Source: UBA10438 sp044238605
GTDB lineage: Bacteria; Bacteroidota; Ignavibacteria; Kapaibacteriales; Kapaibacteriaceae
Direction of reading: 5' to 3'
Assembly: GCA_044238605.1 (NCBI GenBank)
Contig: JBIICY010000003.1
Location: 62,001 to 126,000, forward strand
Length of the DNA: 64,000 nucleotides
Positions 36,601 through 46,900 of the stretch are shown in pieces (positions within the stretch are counted from its first letter, which is position 1; each line of letters starts with the position of its first letter). A program made the translations under genes and the position numbers. The notes under the pieces were generated by a model that was given only the letters and a program-made list of their open reading frames with translations, did no database searches and was not told the origin of the DNA.

Positions 36601-36624
36601 CATTATTCTACGGAGAGAGATATC

Positions 36625-37149
36625 ATGGCAACATGGATTGTAGACCCTGCACACTCTGATGTGCAATTCAAAGTAAAGCACCTGATGATCAACACGGTGA
36701 CGGGGGATTTTGCTTCCTACCGCGTTACGATGACGACAGAAGCTGAGGATCTATCCGACGCAAAGATCACCTTCGAGGCTGATATCAATAGCATCAACAC
36801 GAAGAATGAGATGCGCGACGGACACTTGAAGAGCGATGATTTTTTCGCCGCTGAAACGTACCCTACGATGTCGTTTGTGTCTACGTCGTTCGTACCGAAA
36901 GGCGATAGCGCCTATACTCTCAGCGGAGATCTAACTATTCGCGACGTAACGAAGTCTGTAGTACTTGACGTTGAGTACGGCGGCACAATGGTAGATTTCT
37001 ATGGCAACACAAAGGCCGGTTTTGAAATCAGCGGTGCGATTAATCGAAAGGAATTCGGCCTAGCGTGGGATGCGGTAACGGAAGCCGGCGGTATTGTAGT
37101 CTCCGACACGGTAAAACTTCTCATGAACCTTCAACTTCAGCAACAGTAA
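36625..37149 (+). CDS. YceI family protein
   Basis: A 174-residue lipocalin-like protein starting MATWIVDPAHSDVQFKVKHL, with GHLKSDDFF, YPTMSFVST and a DVEYGG strand typical of YceI. The ATG at 36625 has ggag 10 bases before it; the upstream frame lacks family sequence. No signal peptide is present, unlike the periplasmic E. coli protein, so this member appears cytoplasmic. YceI proteins bind polyprenoid-like lipids. The pirin gene follows after 5 bases. Confidence 0.9.
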   Translation: MATWIVDPAHSDVQFKVKHLMINTVTGDFASYRVTMTTEAEDLSDAKITFEADINSINTKNEMRDGHLKSDDFFAAETYPTMSFVSTSFVPKGDSAYTLSGDLTIRDVTKSVVLDVEYGGTMVDFYGNTKAGFEISGAINRKEFGLAWDAVTEAGGIVVSDTVKLLMNLQLQQQ

Positions 37150-37154
37150 GCTCT

Positions 37155-38012
37155 ATGCGTTCGGTACGTATCATCACCTCGTCACTTCTTACAGGTGTAG
37201 GGCCGCTGCGCGTTGCTCAGCCCCTTCCCGTGCATGCACTTCGGAATCTTGATCCGTTCATTCTGTTGCATCATGCCGGACCCCAGAAGTTTGATCCTAC
37301 TGGTGATATCCAACGTATCGACCCACATCCGCATCGCGGATTCGAACCAGTAACGTTTGTCTACCGGGGGAGTGTTCATCACAAAGACTCCCTCGGTAAC
37401 AGCGGCGTTATCAATGCTGGTGGCGTCCAATGGATCACAAGTGGTGCGGGGATCATCCATAGCGAAGGTCCAACCGCTGAACTTCAACGGGCTGGCGGCG
37501 AAATCGAACTGATCCAACTGTGGGTTAACCTACCAGCGCGCGATAAAATGTGTACTCCGTCGTATCAGGAGTTGCACAAAGAGCAGCTACCAACTGTTGA
37601 TGCGTGTAACGGTGCTCTTACGCTCAGCGTAGTTTCTGGTGATCTTCTCGGGGTAACTGGGCCAGCCACCACGCATACTCCAGTGGTAACCGCAATGGGA
37701 ACGTTTACAAGTGAACTCTCGGCTGAGCTTCCCACACCGACTTTAGAAACCTTTGCGATCTATGTTCTTAATGGCTCGTTGATCGTGAATGAAGAACATC
37801 GTGTTCAAAGGCATCAACTTGTGGCATTCAATAACGACGGCACATCTATCAGGCTCCGATGCGAAGAGCCGGGGGATCTGCTGCTGCTTGCTGGAGCTCC
37901 GTTGACCGAACCGATCGCACAGTACGGCCCCTTTGTGATGAACACTGAGGAAGAACTGCATCAGGCAGTATCAGACTACCGAGAAGGGAAGATGGGGTCA
38001 CTGCTTGATTAG
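37155..38012 (+). CDS. Pirin family protein
   Basis: A 285-residue bicupin. The N-terminal cupin keeps the metal-binding residues: HPHRGFEPVTF near residue 56, HHKDS near 75 and GIIHSE near 102. Pirins bind Fe; some have quercetinase activity, others act as redox regulators. It is probably co-transcribed with yceI and overlaps the convergent cargo gene by 15 bases. Start at ATG 37155. Confidence 0.9.
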   Translation: MRSVRIITSSLLTGVGPLRVAQPLPVHALRNLDPFILLHHAGPQKFDPTGDIQRIDPHPHRGFEPVTFVYRGSVHHKDSLGNSGVINAGGVQWITSGAGIIHSEGPTAELQRAGGEIELIQLWVNLPARDKMCTPSYQELHKEQLPTVDACNGALTLSVVSGDLLGVTGPATTHTPVVTAMGTFTSELSAELPTPTLETFAIYVLNGSLIVNEEHRVQRHQLVAFNNDGTSIRLRCEEPGDLLLLAGAPLTEPIAQYGPFVMNTEEELHQAVSDYREGKMGSLLD

Positions 38013-41000
38013 TGGCTCGCTGTACACGTTGGATGCATCGGTGATGCGCACGACATACATGCCTGCATTGAGATTCGACACATCAACCGATACAGGGCCT
38101 GCACCGGGTGTTGTCATCATTGTGTTGCCAAGCTGATCATAGATCGATATCAAGTACGGTCCCTTAATGATGTCCTGATGAGGACGCAGGTGTACGATAC
38201 TCGAAACCGGATTTGGCGACATCACTATCGGCTTGTTCTGTCCGATGCTCACAAGGCGCACTGTGCGGCCGGAGCATACATCACCAAGAAGGACAGATCC
38301 GTCCCGGTAGATTACGTCGCACTGCTGACCAATCCATTCGAATCCGGGCATAGTCACAAAACTCAGAGGCGTCGATGTTGAGCTCGAAAGCAGAGTTCGC
38401 ATCGGAATATGTGCCAGTGTATCGCCCCCTAACCAGCGTCCGCGTATAACCACATTGCTGCGTGTGTCCGAGCTGGTGCACGTCCATACGCTGCGAACAT
38501 CCGAGCCATTGCGCACTGCCAGGTCCTGGAGTTGCACGGCTATCTCAAGCTCAAAGGAATCCAACAGCGTTGAGTCGATCATCGGACGACCATCCATGAG
38601 GACTGGTATCATCTCATCGGCGCCAATCTCTGATTCGATATCAGGCATGTACAGCGTGGTGGTTGCATAGGCCTCTGAAACAAGAACTACGCCTGCACGC
38701 GGTTCACAAGGGTTTGTCGTAACCACAATAAGAGAATCAAGGTGCTTGCCATATCTCTGCGTGATTTCAATATCACACGTGAGGGTATCTCCAGGCGCAA
38801 TGGTGCACGGAATAGCAGGCTTGCTCCTCACGAGCGCAAAAGGCCTTGGGGCAAGGGGCTCAACAGAAACCACGTCAATCGGCACTGATCCGGAATTCAC
38901 AAAGGATATCGAGCGCAGCTCTGTCTTGCCGATTATTGGCTGTGTGAAGACCACCGTATCTGCATTGGTAAGATCCGCATCGATGGCCGTACCAGTAAGC
39001 ACAACAACAACTGTGGTGTCACATGGAATGAGACGTATACGAACGGTGTACGAAAATGGGCCCAGAGCGTTAGGCAGGACCGAAGCCTGGATCGTGCGAC
39101 TTCCTCGTAGGGAATCTCCGCGCACAGCTGATAACACTACTTCGGATGGTGCAATGACTTCATCTATAAACCATGTTGTCGAATCGATAGACACCAAGGG
39201 GATATCAACCACCTGGGGTATTGTGGCGCAAATCAGCACGTCAGGAACATTCACAGTATCCGGTGCTACCATGCGAGGCATCTGAACAACACCGTCGACA
39301 TCGATCCATAGTGTATCGCTGCATCCTTCAAACTGCAGCACTACTCCTGCACGCCCCTTTGACTGTGAAGATGTAGGCGTCCAGCGCAGAGCTATCGGCA
39401 CTGTTTGTCCATCTGCCACCACTATTGGCAACGCCGCCGTCGAGCTTACAGAGCCGGTCGTGACAACATTGGTAACGACTCCGCTGCTACCCTGAATCTT
39501 GCAGATAAGTACGGTGTCTCTTGATACCCCTGTGCAAGTGTACAATTCAGGCATTACAACAGTTCGCGGCGAGATTGTATTGAGTCTATTCTGACGATTC
39601 CACGTGATCAGCGTCGAAACAACGGTGTCGCACGGGGAAAGTGTAACACTGACTAACGCAGAATTTGGTCCGGAAACCGATCCCGTCGCAATGCGCACAC
39701 GCACACGAGCGGTGTCGCGAGCTGCCAGTTGCTTGGGCAAGCTATCTATGAGAGAGGTACTTGTATTAGCAAACGTGATCTTGGAGACAAACCCAGGAAC
39801 AGTGCCGAGGTTTACAACAAGAAGTGTTGTGTCGATGATTTTGTCACAGAAAACATCGCCAAGATTCAGCGGAAGAACTTGCGCCTTCCAGCCTTCAAGT
39901 ACGCGCACAGTTGCGGTGTCGAGTGCTTGGCATCCAGTAGCATCCGAGACCGAAACTACGTAGGACGTAGTGCGCAGCGGTTGAACATCAAGTACACTGC
40001 TACTCCCAAGTACCTTGCCACCGAGTTCACTCCACTCGATGTTTGCCACTGATCCGATGGTTCGGAGTGTAAGTGTAACGGTCTGATTTGGACAGATTGT
40101 TGTGTCTGAATTGATCGTTACGCCCAAGACGGGTTTGGGCGAGGTATTCTCTGGGATGATCGCACGGAATGCTATCGAGCCTGGATTCCCAGGTTTGGAA
40201 AGATGTGCAGCTCTTACAGCATCAGTGATTGCTGTGCATTTACCCGACAGGCCGCCTTCTGCGCTGAATGTGATCCCACTGGGAAGTGCTGTGCCCGAAT
40301 AGAGCACTCCACCACCGCCGCCACCGCCGCCTGGACCGTGCAAGCCACTGTTGGACATGTTGCCGCCTTGTCCACCGTTCACATTGATATGCAAGGGGCC
40401 AACAAGCACGGAGCTCGAGATAAGGACGCATCCGCCAGCCCCTCCGCCGCCAGCGCCATCGTTACCAGATGTCTGCGCAGATGCACCAAGTGCCTGAATA
40501 ATGTTTTGATTGCCGTAGATGGTGTCTGCCTTGATGATCACGATGCCACCGCCAACAGCACCCGAGGAGCCCGTGCTGTTGTTCGTATGCCCTGCTCCGC
40601 CCCCTCCGCCGAATCGTACGTATGGCATGCCATTGAACTGAATAGGGAAGCTTGCGCCGCCTCTACCGCCATTGTCAATCAGTGCATTGCAGCCCTGCCA
40701 TTGGCTTCCGCCGTTGCCGCCTCTCCCGCCATTGCCGCCGCCACCGCCGCCAGAATTATGTCCGAGTCCGCCACCGCCCGCACTAAAGAGCTCTGCACTG
40801 CCGGCAACATTATCTATGCGCGGATACACAAATGTGGTACCCTTCATTGCTGCGTCTGGATTGCCTAAAGTAGTGTTGGCGATCATCGTGGAACATTGTC
40901 CGTTTGGACTGTTTACCGCCGCCCCGCCTTGGTAGCCTATCGATGATGCATCGATTGTGTTGCGAAGATTCAGAACACCCTTTACCTCAAGGGCAATGAT

Positions 41001-41453
41001 ACCGCCGCCCTTGCCGTCCCATGGCTTACCTCTCAAGATGCTGGTTACCGATGTGGTGCCGTTGTACGATGGCACACGAACTAGCTGAACGAAGTTGCAC
41101 CTCTGATAGGAGTGCACGAGTGTCCGCCTAAGCTCGATGATCCTGTTCGGGCGAATGCGTTCAATGGTTGCAAACTCAAACAGACCCACAGCATCAACTG
41201 TGTAATCGGTAGCTCCGGTACATCCCATTGTTTGGTGGAGCAGCACTCTGTCTCCAGCCCGGAAGCCAGTTGTGTCTTCAACTTCGAGAAGGGCAGCACA
41301 GGCATCCGTTGTGATTTGGAGTACCGGCGTGTAGATGTTGATGATGCCGCCAATGCTGGACTGTGCGGCAGCCCCCTTGGGGTATGTAAGCAAGCAAATC
41401 CCAGCTAGTGCCAAGCCGAGCAAAAGCCGCATATATGCCAAGCAACCTTGCAT
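37998..41453 (-). CDS. Giant glycine-rich, ASH-like repeat protein, T9SS cargo
   Basis: 1,151 residues. Signal peptide (MRLLLGLALAGICLLTYPKGAAAQ; the ATG at 41432 is an alternative start). Residues about 190-420 are very Gly-rich with runs of four to nine Gly, in a fold like secreted beta-helical proteins. Several ~90-residue immunoglobulin-like (ASH/choice-of-anchor D type) repeats follow, each with a paired Cys: an early one (GDVFC, ELYTC, VLICA) and a late one (SPCDT, EGCSDT, IPCDT). A cohesin-like region ends LLGDVCSGRTVRL, and a type A T9SS sorting domain (SPNPVSSIVHL...LNAGMYVVRI) closes. It is likely a large surface adhesin. Confidence 0.85.
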   Translation of the reverse strand: MQGCLAYMRLLLGLALAGICLLTYPKGAAAQSSIGGIINIYTPVLQITTDACAALLEVEDTTGFRAGDRVLLHQTMGCTGATDYTVDAVGLFEFATIERIRPNRIIELRRTLVHSYQRCNFVQLVRVPSYNGTTSVTSILRGKPWDGKGGGIIALEVKGVLNLRNTIDASSIGYQGGAAVNSPNGQCSTMIANTTLGNPDAAMKGTTFVYPRIDNVAGSAELFSAGGGGLGHNSGGGGGGNGGRGGNGGSQWQGCNALIDNGGRGGASFPIQFNGMPYVRFGGGGGAGHTNNSTGSSGAVGGGIVIIKADTIYGNQNIIQALGASAQTSGNDGAGGGGAGGCVLISSSVLVGPLHINVNGGQGGNMSNSGLHGPGGGGGGGGVLYSGTALPSGITFSAEGGLSGKCTAITDAVRAAHLSKPGNPGSIAFRAIIPENTSPKPVLGVTINSDTTICPNQTVTLTLRTIGSVANIEWSELGGKVLGSSSVLDVQPLRTTSYVVSVSDATGCQALDTATVRVLEGWKAQVLPLNLGDVFCDKIIDTTLLVVNLGTVPGFVSKITFANTSTSLIDSLPKQLAARDTARVRVRIATGSVSGPNSALVSVTLSPCDTVVSTLITWNRQNRLNTISPRTVVMPELYTCTGVSRDTVLICKIQGSSGVVTNVVTTGSVSSTAALPIVVADGQTVPIALRWTPTSSQSKGRAGVVLQFEGCSDTLWIDVDGVVQMPRMVAPDTVNVPDVLICATIPQVVDIPLVSIDSTTWFIDEVIAPSEVVLSAVRGDSLRGSRTIQASVLPNALGPFSYTVRIRLIPCDTTVVVVLTGTAIDADLTNADTVVFTQPIIGKTELRSISFVNSGSVPIDVVSVEPLAPRPFALVRSKPAIPCTIAPGDTLTCDIEITQRYGKHLDSLIVVTTNPCEPRAGVVLVSEAYATTTLYMPDIESEIGADEMIPVLMDGRPMIDSTLLDSFELEIAVQLQDLAVRNGSDVRSVWTCTSSDTRSNVVIRGRWLGGDTLAHIPMRTLLSSSTSTPLSFVTMPGFEWIGQQCDVIYRDGSVLLGDVCSGRTVRLVSIGQNKPIVMSPNPVSSIVHLRPHQDIIKGPYLISIYDQLGNTMMTTPGAGPVSVDVSNLNAGMYVVRITDASNVYSEPLIKQ

Positions 41454-41508
41454 GGTGCCACATTACGGAATAACGATGACGTGTCAGCACGCCCCGTAAA
41501 AGAATTTA

Positions 41509-43074
41509 TCAGACATGAGGGGGCTTCTCAAGAAGCAGAAGACCTTCGGTACGCTGCACAGTGTAGTCGATTTCCCAATCACTTTTGAACAGCACCGCCA
41601 TGCGACCTTTATCGTCGAGCACAACGGGCGAAGCAGTCGCCGGACGCACTTCCGAGCCGAGCCATCTGGTTCGCGTGTACGACATACGTTCGAGCTTTAC
41701 CTTTTCGTTGTACTCATTTTCCATGCGCCATGCGAAGAGTTCCAGCTGGAGCTCTCCAACAACCCCGACAAGTGGCACGGGATTACCGTCGGACTCGGTA
41801 AAGATCTGGATGACCCCTTCCTCGCGCAGCTGATCGATCCCTTTTCTAAAGGACTTCGAGAACGAGCCCGTTGCAGGCCAAACCTTTGCAAAGATCTCCG
41901 GCGCAAAACGCGGGAAGTCAGGAAGCTCTGCTTTTGATTTCTGGGTAATCGTATCGCCAACTTGAAACAGGCCCGGGTTCGTCAGGCCGATGACGTCTCC
42001 CGGAAAGGCCTCATCAATGATCTTGCGTTCTCGTCCGAAGATTTCAAACGGATAGGTGAGCTTTGTTTCTTTCCCCGTGCGTGGATGATACGCCGTCATG
42101 CCACGCTCGAACGTACCGCTCACGATACGCACGAAGGAGATACGATCGCGGTGAGCCTTATTCATGTTCGCCTGAACCTTATAGACGAACCCCACGAACT
42201 CTTCGTCAGCTGGAGAGATCGCTCCCGTTGAAGTCTGGTAAGGCTGTGGAGTTGGCGCGAGGTCTAGAATTGCCTGCAGGAAGTGCTCAATACCGAAGTT
42301 CGTAATGGCCGAACCCCAATACACTGGAGTGCAGTCTTCTTTCAAGTAGGCATCGCGATCAAAATTGGGGATCACGTGGTCAACAAACTCGAGATCTTCA
42401 AGGAGTTTGTTGTGTGCCATTTCTCCGATGGCAGAGCGTAGCTCCGCTCCGCGAATATCACCCACAGATACAGGTGCCTTGTAGCGATTGCCAACGGTGC
42501 GCTCGAATTCAAAGAACTGATCTGTGGATCTGTCGTATATCCCTCGGAAGTCTGGACCATTGCCGATTGGCCACGTGCGTGGGATCGCAGTAATGCCGAG
42601 CGTCTGCTCTACCTCATCAAGAAGCTCAAGAGGATCCCTGGCTGGACGATCCATCTTGTTCATGAAGGTGATGATCGGGATGCCGCGATCACGGCACACC
42701 TTGAACAACTTGAGAGTTTGTTCCTGTACACCGCGGCCTGCATCCAAAAGCATGATCGCAGAGTCTACGGCCATCAATGTTCTGTAGGTATCCTCAGAAA
42801 AATCTTGGTGACCAGGAGTGTCGAGGATATTTAACAGAAGATCTCCGTACTCAACACGCATAGCGCTTGAAGAGACGGAGATCCCGCGTTGCTGTTCAAT
42901 TTCCATCCAGTCCGATGTTGTCGAACTGTGCTTGCCCCCTGTAACTGCCCCAGCTTTGTGGATAGCTCCAGAATACAGGAGGAGCTTTTCTGTCATCGTC
43001 GTCTTACCAGCATCAGGGTGACTGATGATAGCTACCGTGCGTCGACGTTGGATTTCTGCAGAAGTGTTGGCCAT
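41509..43074 (-). CDS. prfC: Peptide chain release factor 3
   Basis: A 521-residue translational GTPase that frees RF1/RF2 from ribosomes after termination. P-loop SHPDAGKTT, switch II DTPGHQDF and NKMD are intact, followed by the RF3-specific domains (GITAIPRTWPIGNGPDFRG). I start at ATG 43074 (MANTSAEIQRRRTVAII), because the longer frame is in the preceding gene's tail. The gene lies 11 bases after the OMP stop on the same strand; a TAAGTTTG box overlaps that stop. Confidence 0.95.
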   Translation of the reverse strand: MANTSAEIQRRRTVAIISHPDAGKTTMTEKLLLYSGAIHKAGAVTGGKHSSTTSDWMEIEQQRGISVSSSAMRVEYGDLLLNILDTPGHQDFSEDTYRTLMAVDSAIMLLDAGRGVQEQTLKLFKVCRDRGIPIITFMNKMDRPARDPLELLDEVEQTLGITAIPRTWPIGNGPDFRGIYDRSTDQFFEFERTVGNRYKAPVSVGDIRGAELRSAIGEMAHNKLLEDLEFVDHVIPNFDRDAYLKEDCTPVYWGSAITNFGIEHFLQAILDLAPTPQPYQTSTGAISPADEEFVGFVYKVQANMNKAHRDRISFVRIVSGTFERGMTAYHPRTGKETKLTYPFEIFGRERKIIDEAFPGDVIGLTNPGLFQVGDTITQKSKAELPDFPRFAPEIFAKVWPATGSFSKSFRKGIDQLREEGVIQIFTESDGNPVPLVGVVGELQLELFAWRMENEYNEKVKLERMSYTRTRWLGSEVRPATASPVVLDDKGRMAVLFKSDWEIDYTVQRTEGLLLLEKPPHV

Positions 43075-43080
43075 AGCCAA

Positions 43081-43088
43081 CAAACTTA
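43081..43088 (-). promoter_or_regulatory. -7 type promoter box for prfC (TAAGTTTG)
   Basis: Matches TAnnTTTG on the minus strand, 6 bases before the prfC ATG. It overlaps the stop codon of the upstream OMP gene, so co-transcription is an alternative and the box may be chance. Confidence 0.35.
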
Positions 43089-43940
43089 CGGCGCGATTGG
43101 TGTAGAAACGGCCTCGAGTTTTGTCATGTTGATCAAAAAGCTTGCTCCAACGCGCAGTGGTGAAGCAGTCCAAGACGCATCGGAGACAACACTCGTAAAC
43201 ATAGGAGCATAGGAAACCTCGGGCATCACCGTAAGGCTGGTTCCAAGGGCAATTGCCGTGCGCAGGCCGATAACTGCCCCAAGTTGAAATCCGCTTTTGT
43301 TCGGGATGTCTCCGCTGGTGTTATTCCAAACGCCGCTGCCGGAACTGAAGTCATACGGCAGTGATGGATCGGCAAGTTTCTCACTCTGCTCGTATGTAGC
43401 GCTCATTATCGTGCCAAGACGCAGTCCACCTGAAAGGTAGAATCCCTTTGCAATCTCATAGTTCAGTGTTGGCTCAACGAACAACGCAGCCACACTGGTA
43501 GCGAGCGAGTGGTCGATAGATGAAGTTACTGCGCTGTTGCCTACACGTACGGTGATTGGTTCCTTTGCTGTGAAGTCTGCGCTCGAGGTTTGAAATGCTA
43601 CGCGAGCTCCAAGTTCGAGTCCGGTCGAGATGGGAATCATCAGCTCCGCCCCGATCGCGATCCCGGATCCTGAGGTACCTTCATACCCTGGACAGCAGGA
43701 CGGAATGGTAGGGAAGCGGAAGCCTGACTCTACAGCATTTCCAACCATCGGTGCGTACAAGGCTACGAGACCCAACGACATGGTACGTTTTTCTACCATC
43801 GCTGGCTTGGGTGGTTCTGGTGCCGGCTTTGGCTTCGGCTTTTCTTTTGAAAGAGATTCCTGAGCCATTGCGGTCTGCAGAGAGGCAACTGCCAGCAGCA
43901 CAGCTACTGCAACGAGGCGAAGGGTGGTATTGGTATTCAT
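43086..43940 (-). CDS. Outer membrane beta-barrel protein
   Basis: A 284-residue protein with signal peptide (MNTNTTLRLVAVAVLLAVASLQTAMAQ), a Lys/Pro-rich periplasmic linker (KEKPKPKPAPEPPKP) and a barrel of amphipathic strands. The SCCPGYEGTSGSG stretch near residue 82 matches ICCAPYEGATGTT in the barrel of the OmpA-domain protein at 19065-21197, so the two barrels are paralogous; here no OmpA domain follows. The ATG at 43940 has aagga upstream. It sits between the largest cargo gene and prfC on the same strand and could be part of a surface-secretion set (inference). Confidence 0.75.
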   Translation of the reverse strand: MNTNTTLRLVAVAVLLAVASLQTAMAQESLSKEKPKPKPAPEPPKPAMVEKRTMSLGLVALYAPMVGNAVESGFRFPTIPSCCPGYEGTSGSGIAIGAELMIPISTGLELGARVAFQTSSADFTAKEPITVRVGNSAVTSSIDHSLATSVAALFVEPTLNYEIAKGFYLSGGLRLGTIMSATYEQSEKLADPSLPYDFSSGSGVWNNTSGDIPNKSGFQLGAVIGLRTAIALGTSLTVMPEVSYAPMFTSVVSDASWTASPLRVGASFLINMTKLEAVSTPIAP

Positions 43941-43959
43941 AGAGATGTCCTTCACCTGA

Positions 43960-46900
43960 TTATCGTTGTAGTAAAACTGTTGTGTGAGTCGTTTCGCCGC
44001 GAGCATCGATCGAGAGAACATAGACGCCGGCAGGGAGAGAGTGAACGTCTATTGTCTCAACAACACTTCCGGCTGCATCTGGGTTTTGCGCACCGACTGC
44101 AACAGTCTGGCCAAGCGACGAGGTAAGTGTCCACCTGAGCATATCAGTTCCCATTCCACCAGCATCGATGGTTACTTCATTCGCAGCTGGCATTGGATAG
44201 ACGGACAACCGTACACCAGACGTACGGGGCTTCAACAGGCGCGAGCCCCCTTCCTGACAGATATCAGTGATGGTGACATTGCCTGGTGTTGCTGTAACCG
44301 CTGATCCTGCTGCTTCCGTCCATGCAAAATCACTTATCGTTAGTGCTGTTGTAGCTGATGTCCCAAGAACAGCTGTGAAATTCAAGGCGAAAAGAACACC
44401 AGTGGTGTCGTTGCCGCGCACACCGCTGATCTGGGATGTACAGGTACCAGCAGTTGCCGGCACATAGCAGTCCGGCGTATTGCCACGGCCAACTACCACC
44501 ATTGGGTCGTAGGTGATCTTTGCGGTCCACGTCTTTGCTTTTGCGGCATTGAGTCCATTCGATGAAACAATACGAACAGGAACTACAAACAGTTCGCCCA
44601 CCTTGACCCGTACCGAGTCAACAGAAAGCGCAGTGGAGACCTTTGTTGTTTGCTCACATGTTCCCGTAACAACTGAGGCTACGCTGGAGGCGCAAGGGGC
44701 TGTGACAATTGCTTCGATCGTATCTGAAACAACAGTGCGGTTATCACATCCCGTCAGGAAGTCAACTTCGACCTGCGATCCTGGCAAAAGTGCCGCAATG
44801 TTTGCCGGGCGAGTGGCTGTTACCGCAGTACCAGTTGAAGCACGCAGTCCAACAAGAAGTGTGTCGGTGCCATCGTTTGTGTAACGAATTGTTCCTGATG
44901 CAGCGCCAGTGATCAATCCCAGCGATGTGATCGGGTTGTCGGCTTTCAGAGATGGGCGTGTGCGCATACCTGTTACGCGTACAACGCGGCGCACGTCGCA
45001 CGGATCGAACGTCACCACAATACTGTCGATAAACACACCTTCTGCAGAAGGTGTCCACGTTACGTTGAATGAGAGCGGCGTACCCGGTGTGAGCGGCTGT
45101 CCCTGCGACAGTGTTGCAGACAACGCTGTTCCGCTAGTAACGCTTTTGATAGTTGCACTTCCAGTGCCATCAAACGAGAGCGAAGCAGTACGCGTGGTGC
45201 TTGGTGCAGCATTACATGCAGAAAACTCACCAAAATCAATGTTCGATGGAGTGGTAAAAGCTACGCCGTTCTTTTGCGCACTGTAACTCACGGTGAGTTT
45301 CTTGGCACATGGCTCGATGGAAAGCTCAGATGTTTTGGCAAATGCACCTGCTGATCCCGGACGGATCGATACTTGAACGTCTACCGAAGACTTCGCACCA
45401 AGATCAATTGGGCCCGTCGGTGTGTAGACGATCTCTGGATCTGTTGGCAGCGAAATCTTAATGGCCACGTCTGAATTGTTGATGAGTGTAATCGAAGTGT
45501 CTCGTTGATTTTCACAGCCGGAAAGAGTTCCAACGTTCACTGATGGACTGCTAGTGGTAACTGTTACTGCTGAGGTAACAGCATTCAGCTTCACGCGCAG
45601 TGTATCCTTACATGCACCCGAAGTGAATGCGAACTTCGCTTCTAGGCTGTGGGTGCCAAGTGTAGGAGTGTACTGCACGCGAACAACGTAGTCCTTTCCA
45701 GGAGCGATGGTGATCTCTGCTGTAGGATCTATCACGCTATATGGGGCGCTTACGATTGCAGGCTTTACAACAAGTGGCTCAACGCCACGGTTACGGATCA
45801 CCACTGAGTCGGTCTTCGGTGTTGATTCGCATTCAACTCCTGCGCCGAACGAAACAGTGCTGGGCACTACCAATGCAGTGAGTTGAGCTTTTGTGACAGT
45901 GTATGTAGATCGAGCAGACCATGAACACGGCGTGCCTGTGATAGAGAACGAACCATTCGTTGTACCTGCAGTAGCGGCTGTAACGCTTAGGCGGACAGTA
46001 ACCGAACCTTTCGCAGCTACTGGGATGCCGCCAGCGACATTTGTTACCAGGCTCAAGCGCGGATCATCTGGGGTCATACCAGTGATCAGAATCGGATAAT
46101 CATGCGGATTATTTACCGTTACGTCCTGCTCCGAGCTGCTTGTGCAGGCATCAAGCGTACCAAAATCAATAGAGGACGGCGAAAGGATCGGACGAGGATC
46201 AATCACAGTTACGAGCATCGTATCCTTCGCAGAGCAGCCATTGCTGTCCGTTACCGTGATTTCATACCGCGAGGTGGAACCTGGGTTAACATTTGGATTT
46301 GGGATAGTGTCATTGTCAATGAACTCTGTTCCAGTTTCAATGCGATTCCACTTAAACTGGTACGGACGCTTACCGCCTGAAGCAATGGCGTTGATCTGGA
46401 TTGATGATTTGTTACACAGTATCGTATCGCGACCAGCCGTAACCGAAGGCTTCGGATTGCGTGCCATATAGATAGTGTCGCGGTAGCGGCAACCCTCAGC
46501 TGTCATACACATAACGCTGTAAGAGCCAGTATCGCGCACCGTGATTACCCGTGTCTTGTCTCCTGTAGACCATTCGTAGCGAGCAAAGCCATTCGGAGCT
46601 AGCAGCTGTCGAGCATCTACGTCGCACAGCGTTGCCGGGCCGTTTGGAATAATTGCGATAACCGAATCCTTACACTGCGTGAAGTATGAGATGAATGGAT
46701 GTGAGCGAGTTGTGTCCCTGTAGAGCTTCGCTGAATCTTGATACGCGCCCGGTGTAGTTCCCATGCGGAATCCCTGCGAAACTGTTGCAATGGCAACGTA
46801 TGCGCTTCTGTCGCATGCGATATCAACGGCATCATCATAGCCGAAGTCTGTGTTTGGCGGAGGCACGACTGGATTAGCACGGTCGATCACAGGCAACGTA

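Noticed and set aside
40203..40868. Plus-strand frame of 221 codons opposite the giant cargo gene
   Set aside because: It is a shadow of the Gly-rich region, where GGN codons keep the opposite strand free of stops.
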